Notes under the pieces: model-generated | What the model was told of the DNA's origin: nothing | Databases searched by the model: none | Seen by the model: the letters and a program-made list of their open reading frames with translations, nothing else | DNA from: Chitinophaga chungangae | Lineage (GTDB): Bacteria > Bacteroidota > Bacteroidia > Chitinophagales > Chitinophagaceae | Reading direction: 5' to 3' | NCBI RefSeq assembly: GCF_017742215.1 | Contig: NZ_JAGHKP010000004.1 | Location: 558,001 to 622,000 of the forward strand | DNA: 64,000 bases | Part shown: positions 59,261 through 64,000 of the stretch, in pieces | Layout: each line of letters starts with the position of its first letter | Numbering within the stretch: position 1 is the first letter of the stretch | Program-made: the position numbers and the translations under genes

Positions 59261-60655
59261 ATGAAAACATTTCTGTCAGAAGACTTTATACTGCAAACCG
59301 ACACAGCGAGAAAATTATATTTCGACTACGCGAAAGACATGCCGGTGATCGATTACCACAACCATCTTCCGCCGGACGAAATTGCGTCTAACCGCAGCTT
59401 CTCCACCATCACGGAAGCCTGGCTCAAGGGCGACCACTACAAATGGCGGGCGATGCGCGCCAATGGCGTGAATGAAGATCTCATCACCGGCAATGCGGAC
59501 GATTTCACCAAGTTCAAAGTATGGGCGGAAACCGTGCCTTACACCATGCGCAACCCGCTGTACCACTGGACGCACATGGAACTGCTCAATCCTTTCGGCG
59601 TGAAGGACGTGCTGAACGCCAACAGTGCGGCGAAGATCTACGAAACCTGCAATGCGCAGCTGCCGAAGCTCACCACGCAAACGCTGCTGAAACATTTTAA
59701 TGTGGACGCATTGTGCACTACAGACGATCCGGCCGAGCCGCTCGACCATCACATCGCTATCCGCAAGCAGGGCTTTTCCATCAAAGTATTGCCCACTTTC
59801 CGGCCAGACAAGGCCATGGCGGTGGAAGACGCCGCCTCGTTCAAAGCCTACATGCACAAGCTCGGCGCGGCGGCAGACATCGAGATAAAAAATTACCGGT
59901 CGCTGCTGGAAGCGCTGAAAAAACGCCACGATTATTTCCATGAAAACGGCGGCCGTTTGTCCGACCACGGGCTGAACTATTTCGTATACGCCGAATTTAC
60001 CGACGCCGCGCTGGAACAGGCTTTCCAGGACGTAATGGCCGGCAAGAAACTTTCAGACGATACCGTGGTGATGTTCAAAGCCGCCACGCTGCATCATATC
60101 TGCACCTGGAACCACGAAAAAGGCTGGGCGCAGCAGTTTCACGCAGGCGCCATCCGCAACAACAATTCCCGCCTGCTGAAACGCCTTGGTGCAGACGCGG
60201 GGGTGGATTCCATTGGCGACTGGCCCATGGCCGAAGCCATGAGCCGTTTCTTCGACCGGCTGGACCGGGACGGGCAGCTCGCCAAAACCATCGTATATAA
60301 CCTGAACCCTGCATATAACGAAGTGTACGCCACCATGGCGGGCAACTTCCAGGACGGCAGCGTGGCCGGCAAAATGCAGTTCGGCTCCGGCTGGTGGTTC
60401 CTCGATCAGAAAGACGGGATGGAAAAACAAATGAACGCATTGAGCAACATGGGCCTGCTCAGCCGCTTCGTGGGCATGCTCACCGATTCGCGCAGCTTCC
60501 TCTCTTTCCCGAGGCATGAGTATTTCAGGAGAATATTGTGTAATTTGATCGGTAATGATGTGGAGAACGGCGAATTGCCGAACGATGTGCCATGGTTAGG
60601 CAAAATGGTACAGGATATTTGTTTTAACAACGCCAAAGCGTATTTTAATTTCTGA
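59261..60655 (+). CDS. uxaC: Glucuronate/galacturonate isomerase
   Basis: The 464-residue uronate isomerase of the amidohydrolase-like fold converts galacturonate to tagaturonate or glucuronate to fructuronate. Metal ligands are visible in V-I-D-Y-H-N-H-L (about residues 30-37), and C-T-T-D-D-P, T-F-R-P-D and W-W-F-L-D-Q are family motifs. It lies 11 bp after uxaB, and its stop overlaps the kinase ATG by one base. Confidence 0.95.
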   Translation: MKTFLSEDFILQTDTARKLYFDYAKDMPVIDYHNHLPPDEIASNRSFSTITEAWLKGDHYKWRAMRANGVNEDLITGNADDFTKFKVWAETVPYTMRNPLYHWTHMELLNPFGVKDVLNANSAAKIYETCNAQLPKLTTQTLLKHFNVDALCTTDDPAEPLDHHIAIRKQGFSIKVLPTFRPDKAMAVEDAASFKAYMHKLGAAADIEIKNYRSLLEALKKRHDYFHENGGRLSDHGLNYFVYAEFTDAALEQAFQDVMAGKKLSDDTVVMFKAATLHHICTWNHEKGWAQQFHAGAIRNNNSRLLKRLGADAGVDSIGDWPMAEAMSRFFDRLDRDGQLAKTIVYNLNPAYNEVYATMAGNFQDGSVAGKMQFGSGWWFLDQKDGMEKQMNALSNMGLLSRFVGMLTDSRSFLSFPRHEYFRRILCNLIGNDVENGELPNDVPWLGKMVQDICFNNAKAYFNF

Positions 60656-61653
60656 TGCAACCGGTATCTGTAATCACTTTTGGAGAAATATTATTAAGGC
60701 TTAGTCCCGACTGGCCGAAACAACGCGCGGCGCTGTTCGTGGGAGGGGCGGAAGCCAATGTGGCCGCGGCTTTGGCCACATGGGGCAATAAAGTAGCATA
60801 TATCAGCAAAACGCCGGAGAACGGTCTCAGCAAACAAGTGCTCGCACAGCTGCAGGCCATTGGCGTGCAAACGGACAGGATGCTTTGGGGCGGCGACCGC
60901 ATCGGCGCGTATTACCTCGCGCAGGGCTCGGACCTGAAACATGCGGAAGTAGTGTACGACCGCAAATATTCCAGCTTCTCGGAGATCAAACCGGGAACGG
61001 TGGACTGGGATTCGCTGCTGGGCGACGCGCAATGGTTCCACTGGAGCGCCATTTCGCCGGCGCTGAATCCCGATGCGGCGGTTATTTGCAGGGAAGTGCT
61101 GGAAGCGGCCACCCGCAAAGGCATGACCATTTCGACGGACCTCAACTACCGCAGCAAACTGTGGCAGTACGGCCGCACTCCGCTGGAAGTGATGCCGGAG
61201 CTCACGAAGTATTGCCATGTGATCATGGGCAACATCTGGGCGGCGAACATGATGCTGGGCACGCCGCTCAACCAGGAATTGATCAAAGCCGAAACAAAAG
61301 AAGCATACCTGGAAGCGGCGAAAGCATCCGCCGCGGCCATTATCGCAGAATATCCGAAATGCGACAGGGTGGCTTTCACCTTCCGTTTTTCGGCCGCGCC
61401 CACGCATAATTTGTATTACGCCGTGTATTATACCGGCGGCGAATTGTACGTGAGCAGGCAATACGAGACCAACGAAGTGGTAGACCGGGTAGGCAGCGGA
61501 GACAGCTTTATGGCAGGCCTCATTCACGCCAACCTCAACGGGCTCGACCATCAGGACACGATTTCCTACGCCGCCGCGGCGGCATATTCCAAGCTGTTCC
61601 GCACCGGCGATTTTAATCTGACGGAGAAAGAATCGATCACACAATTGATGTAA
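60655..61653 (+). CDS. kdgK: 2-dehydro-3-deoxygluconokinase (PfkB family)
   Basis: The 332-residue sugar kinase phosphorylates 2-keto-3-deoxygluconate to KDPG. PfkB motifs are F-V-G-G-A-E-A-N-V-A-A-A near residue 28, and D-R-V-G-S-G-D-S-F-M-A-G-L-I with the catalytic Asp (about 283). The TGATG overlap with uxaC couples translation. Its place between uxaC and the aldolase gene supports the substrate. Confidence 0.92.
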   Translation: MQPVSVITFGEILLRLSPDWPKQRAALFVGGAEANVAAALATWGNKVAYISKTPENGLSKQVLAQLQAIGVQTDRMLWGGDRIGAYYLAQGSDLKHAEVVYDRKYSSFSEIKPGTVDWDSLLGDAQWFHWSAISPALNPDAAVICREVLEAATRKGMTISTDLNYRSKLWQYGRTPLEVMPELTKYCHVIMGNIWAANMMLGTPLNQELIKAETKEAYLEAAKASAAAIIAEYPKCDRVAFTFRFSAAPTHNLYYAVYYTGGELYVSRQYETNEVVDRVGSGDSFMAGLIHANLNGLDHQDTISYAAAAAYSKLFRTGDFNLTEKESITQLM

Positions 61654-61658
61654 GCATA

Positions 61659-62321
61659 ATGAGACCAAACGCAGATACGATCATACAGGCATTTGAAGCC
61701 ACGAAGGTAGTGCCGGTTTTTTATCATGAAGACCCCGCGGTATGCGTGGAAGTGATGAAAGCCTGCTACGAAGGCGGCATCCGTGTATTTGAATTTACCA
61801 ACCGGGGAGAGCATGCCCGTCATAACTTCGCCGTGCTGCGCGATATAAAAACCGCTTCCATGCCCGATATGTACCTGGGCATCGGCACCATTAAAAACGC
61901 GGCGGACGCGAAAGCGTATACCGACATGGGCGCGGACTTTATCGTATGCCCGGTGGTAGATCCCGAAACTGCGGCGTATTGCAAAGAGCAGGGCATTCTC
62001 TGGGTGCCGGGCTGCATGACGCCCACGGAAATTTCCGTGGCGGAAAAAAACGAAGCGCAACTGGTAAAATTATTCCCCGGCAGCTCACTGGGCCCGGGTT
62101 TTGTAAAAGCGATCAAACCTTTGTTCCCCTCGCTCCGCTTTATGCCAACCGGGGGAGTGGAACCCGAGAAAGACAACCTGGACCAGTGGTTCGGCGCCGG
62201 CGTGGTATGCGTGGGCATGGGGTCTAACCTCATTTCAAAAAGCGCTATTGATCAGCAGGACTGGAAAGGATTAAGCGCTAAAATCAAGCAAACGTTTGCA
62301 TTACTCGGAAATGCGAAGTAA
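61659..62321 (+). CDS. kdgA: KDPG aldolase (bifunctional KDPG/KHG aldolase type)
   Basis: The 220-residue class I aldolase cleaves 2-keto-3-deoxy-6-phosphogluconate to pyruvate and glyceraldehyde 3-phosphate. The Schiff-base lysine lies in V-K-L-F-P-G-S (about residue 140), the general-base Glu in F-E-F-T-N-R-G-E (about 46), and P-T-G-G-V is the phosphate-binding motif. It is 5 bp after kdgK. The name eda is also used. Confidence 0.93.
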   Translation: MRPNADTIIQAFEATKVVPVFYHEDPAVCVEVMKACYEGGIRVFEFTNRGEHARHNFAVLRDIKTASMPDMYLGIGTIKNAADAKAYTDMGADFIVCPVVDPETAAYCKEQGILWVPGCMTPTEISVAEKNEAQLVKLFPGSSLGPGFVKAIKPLFPSLRFMPTGGVEPEKDNLDQWFGAGVVCVGMGSNLISKSAIDQQDWKGLSAKIKQTFALLGNAK

Positions 62322-62356
62322 ATTGAGATTTCATTTTTTATTCCTAAATACCCGTT

Positions 62357-63703
62357 ATGAGCCAAATAGAAATTAAGGACCCTGCCGCGTCGGGCATGCA
62401 GCAGGTTACAGAGAAAGTGAGCAAGTACCGGTGGCGCATCCTGGCTATGTTATTCGTGGCAACCACCATTAACTATGTAGACAGAAGCATCATCGGCGTG
62501 CTGGGGCCCACCTTGCAGAATCACGTGTTTCACTGGACCAATACAGAGTACAGCAATATCAACTTTTCTTTTATGATCGCTTACGCCCTGGGCATGCTGC
62601 TGATGGGCGGGCTGGTAGACCGCCTGGGCACCAAGTTCGGGTATGCCATATCCATCGGTATCTGGAGCGTTTTCAGCCTGGCGCACGCGCTTGTTACCAA
62701 AAGCATGGGCTGGATCGGCTTTGCCGTGGCTCGTTTTGGCCTGGGCATCGGCGAATCGGGCAACTTCCCGTCCTGTATCAAAACGGTGGCGGAATGGTTT
62801 CCCAAAAAAGAACGCGCTTTTGCGACCGGCATATTTAACGCCGGTACGAACATCGGGGCCATTCTCGCACCGTTGATCGTGCCGCTGGTGGTAATGAACG
62901 ATGGTACGAACTGGCAGTTCGCCTTCTGTGTCACCTTCGTGTTCAGTGCAGTATGGCTGGTGATCTGGCTCACCACTTACAAAAAACCGGAAGTTCATCC
63001 CAAAGTAAGCAAAGCGGAACTGGATTATATCCTCAGCGATACCGTGGTGGAAAACAACCAGCGTTTGCCCTGGAAAAGAGTGTTCGGCCTGAAAGAAACA
63101 TGGGCGTTCGCCATCGCAAAAACCACAGACGCCGTTTGGTGGTTCTACCTCTTCTGGGGCGGCTTTTTCCTGCACGCGCAATTCGGGCTGGAACTGAAAG
63201 GCCTTGCATTGCCGATGATGACCATCTACCTGATCTCCGATATCGGCAGCATCGTAGGCGGCTGGCTCTCTTCCAAATTCATCAAAATGGGCTGGACCAT
63301 CAATAAATCACGTAAAACCACGTTGCTGCTTTGCGCGATCCTGATCATGCCGGTTGCTTTCGCTACGCAGACAGACAACCAGTGGGTAGCGGTATTGCTG
63401 ATCGGTTTGGCGGCCGGCGGCCACCAGGCATGGTCTGCCAATATTTTCACCATCGTGTCTGACGTATTCCCGAAAAAAGCGACCGCTTCCGTGGTAGGCA
63501 TCGGTGGCATGGTAGGCGCGCTGGCCAGTGCGGGAGCCAACCTCAGCCTCGGCAGGGTGTTGGACAGCAGCGGAAAATCCGGTTACTTCTTCGCATTCCT
63601 CATCGCGGGATGTTTGTACCTGGTGGCCCTGCTGGCGATCCACCTGATCATGCCGAAAATGAGAGCGAGAGACGAGAACCTGCGTTACGTGGAAACGAAC
63701 TAG
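62357..63703 (+). CDS. MFS hexuronate transporter (ExuT-like)
   Basis: The 448-residue protein has 12 predicted helices and the anion:cation symporter pattern: N-Y-V-D-R-S near residue 37, G-x-L-V-D-R-L-G-T-K-F-G-Y after helix 2, and G-I-G-E-S-G-N-F-P-S-C-I-K in helix 4-5, typical of ExuT/GudP. It should import galacturonate or glucuronate with protons for the enzymes encoded upstream. A terminator follows 20 bp after the stop. Confidence 0.92.
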   Translation: MSQIEIKDPAASGMQQVTEKVSKYRWRILAMLFVATTINYVDRSIIGVLGPTLQNHVFHWTNTEYSNINFSFMIAYALGMLLMGGLVDRLGTKFGYAISIGIWSVFSLAHALVTKSMGWIGFAVARFGLGIGESGNFPSCIKTVAEWFPKKERAFATGIFNAGTNIGAILAPLIVPLVVMNDGTNWQFAFCVTFVFSAVWLVIWLTTYKKPEVHPKVSKAELDYILSDTVVENNQRLPWKRVFGLKETWAFAIAKTTDAVWWFYLFWGGFFLHAQFGLELKGLALPMMTIYLISDIGSIVGGWLSSKFIKMGWTINKSRKTTLLLCAILIMPVAFATQTDNQWVAVLLIGLAAGGHQAWSANIFTIVSDVFPKKATASVVGIGGMVGALASAGANLSLGRVLDSSGKSGYFFAFLIAGCLYLVALLAIHLIMPKMRARDENLRYVETN

Positions 63704-63722
63704 AAAATCTTTCACAGGACAT

Positions 63723-63757
63723 AAAAAAGGGCCGGTCTTATGATCCGGCCCTTTTTG
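63723..63757 (+). terminator. Intrinsic terminator of the uronate operon
   Basis: GGGCCGG (63729-63735) pairs with CCGGCCC (63745-63751), flanked by A6 and T5. It lies 20 bp after the transporter's stop codon. Confidence 0.88.
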
Positions 63758-63771
63758 TTTTCGGATGGGCA

Positions 63772-63802
63772 CAAAAAAACGGCGTGCTGTTGATGCACGC
63801 CG
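63772..63802 (-). terminator. Intrinsic terminator of uxaA (minus strand)
   Basis: CGGCGTGC (63780-63787) pairs with GCACGCCG (63795-63802). On the minus strand seven U follow. It ends the convergent uxaA gene. Confidence 0.8.
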
Positions 63803-63833
63803 CTGTTGTATTCTGCTAAACCGTTTGAAAACT

Positions 63834-64000
63834 TTAAAGGCTCACGCCGCGTTTCCAGGGAATAAAATCGTCCTGGTGCAGATCTTCCGCCTTGGTGCGC
63901 ACTTCGCCGCTCGCAACTTTCACCACGTAATCGAGCACGTCTTCACCCATTTGTTCGATGGATTTCTGACCGCTGATGATGCTGCCGGTATCGATGTCGA
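63834..64000 (-). CDS. uxaA: Altronate dehydratase, C-terminal part
   Basis: The minus strand gives 55 residues ending at the TAA at 63836-63834: D-I-D-T-G-S-I-I-S-G..., M-G-E-D-V-L-D-Y-V-V-K-V-A-S-G-E-V-R-T-K-A-E, and D-D-F-I-P-W-K-R-G-V. This is the characteristic UxaA tail. The enzyme dehydrates altronate to 2-keto-3-deoxygluconate, the substrate of kdgK, and so completes the pathway of the operon on the other strand. The rest lies beyond the window. Confidence 0.85.
   Translation of the reverse strand, partial: DIDTGSIISGQKSIEQMGEDVLDYVVKVASGEVRTKAEDLHQDDFIPWKRGVSL

Overview
The window looks like a chromosomal segment of a Bacteroidota bacterium, most likely Chitinophagaceae (Chitinophaga-like). 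The evidence is a SusC/SusD outer-membrane pair, Bacteroidota-type promoters (-33 TTTG, -7 TAnnTTTG), almost no Shine-Dalgarno sequences, a ligase-associated DNA repair gene set, and dialkylresorcinol/flexirubin-type pigment genes. I see no tRNA or rRNA genes, no insertion sequence, no prophage and no CRISPR array. Genes are densely packed on both strands.

Layout. 1-4.8 kb: start of gatC (minus), trpS, a deoxynucleoside kinase, and two outer-membrane proteins, one with a helix-hairpin-helix domain. 5.4-10.2 kb: a SusC/SusD pair with a long leader and no enzyme neighbours. 10.3-13 kb: DUF3467 protein, Ldh-family dehydrogenase and aspartate kinase. 13.4-17.7 kb: a minus-strand translesion pair, DinB plus a DnaE-like polymerase. 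17.7-22.5 kb: an SdpI-like protein, a Crp/Fnr regulator facing an operon of a lipoyl-lysine-lacking GcvH homologue, a methyltransferase and a SulP transporter, then a cytochrome-b-like membrane protein. 22.6-23.4 kb: a LexA-like XRE/S24 repressor. 23.9-32 kb: the ligase-associated DNA damage set (PdeM, Lhr-like helicase, ATP-dependent ligase, MBL exonuclease), interrupted by a purine permease and a TauE/SafE permease. 32-36 kb: a lipoprotein binding protein, guaA and a GIN-domain lipoprotein. 36-44.4 kb: a dialkylresorcinol/flexirubin-type locus (DarA- and DarB-like enzymes, BtrH-like protein, ABC exporter, ACP, ketosynthase and chain-length-factor-like partner). 44.4-45 kb: a toxin-antitoxin pair. 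45-52.5 kb: M14 peptidase, a periodic GGCC repeat tract, rpsT and sucAB. 52.6-57.5 kb: serine hydrolase, RsmB-like methyltransferase, msrB, an unknown protein and mnmA. 57.7-64 kb: a complete galacturonate catabolic set (uxaB, uxaC, kdgK, kdgA, hexuronate transporter) with the end of uxaA converging from the other strand.

The most interesting links between genes are regulatory. The LexA-like repressor and the dinB-dnaE pair share a CTAA-N5-TTAG inverted repeat, two copies each, overlapping or abutting -7 boxes; this suggests an SOS-like regulon. The Crp/Fnr gene and the GcvH-like operon share a perfect FNR-type palindrome. Product names come from motifs and remembered family features only; no database search was possible.
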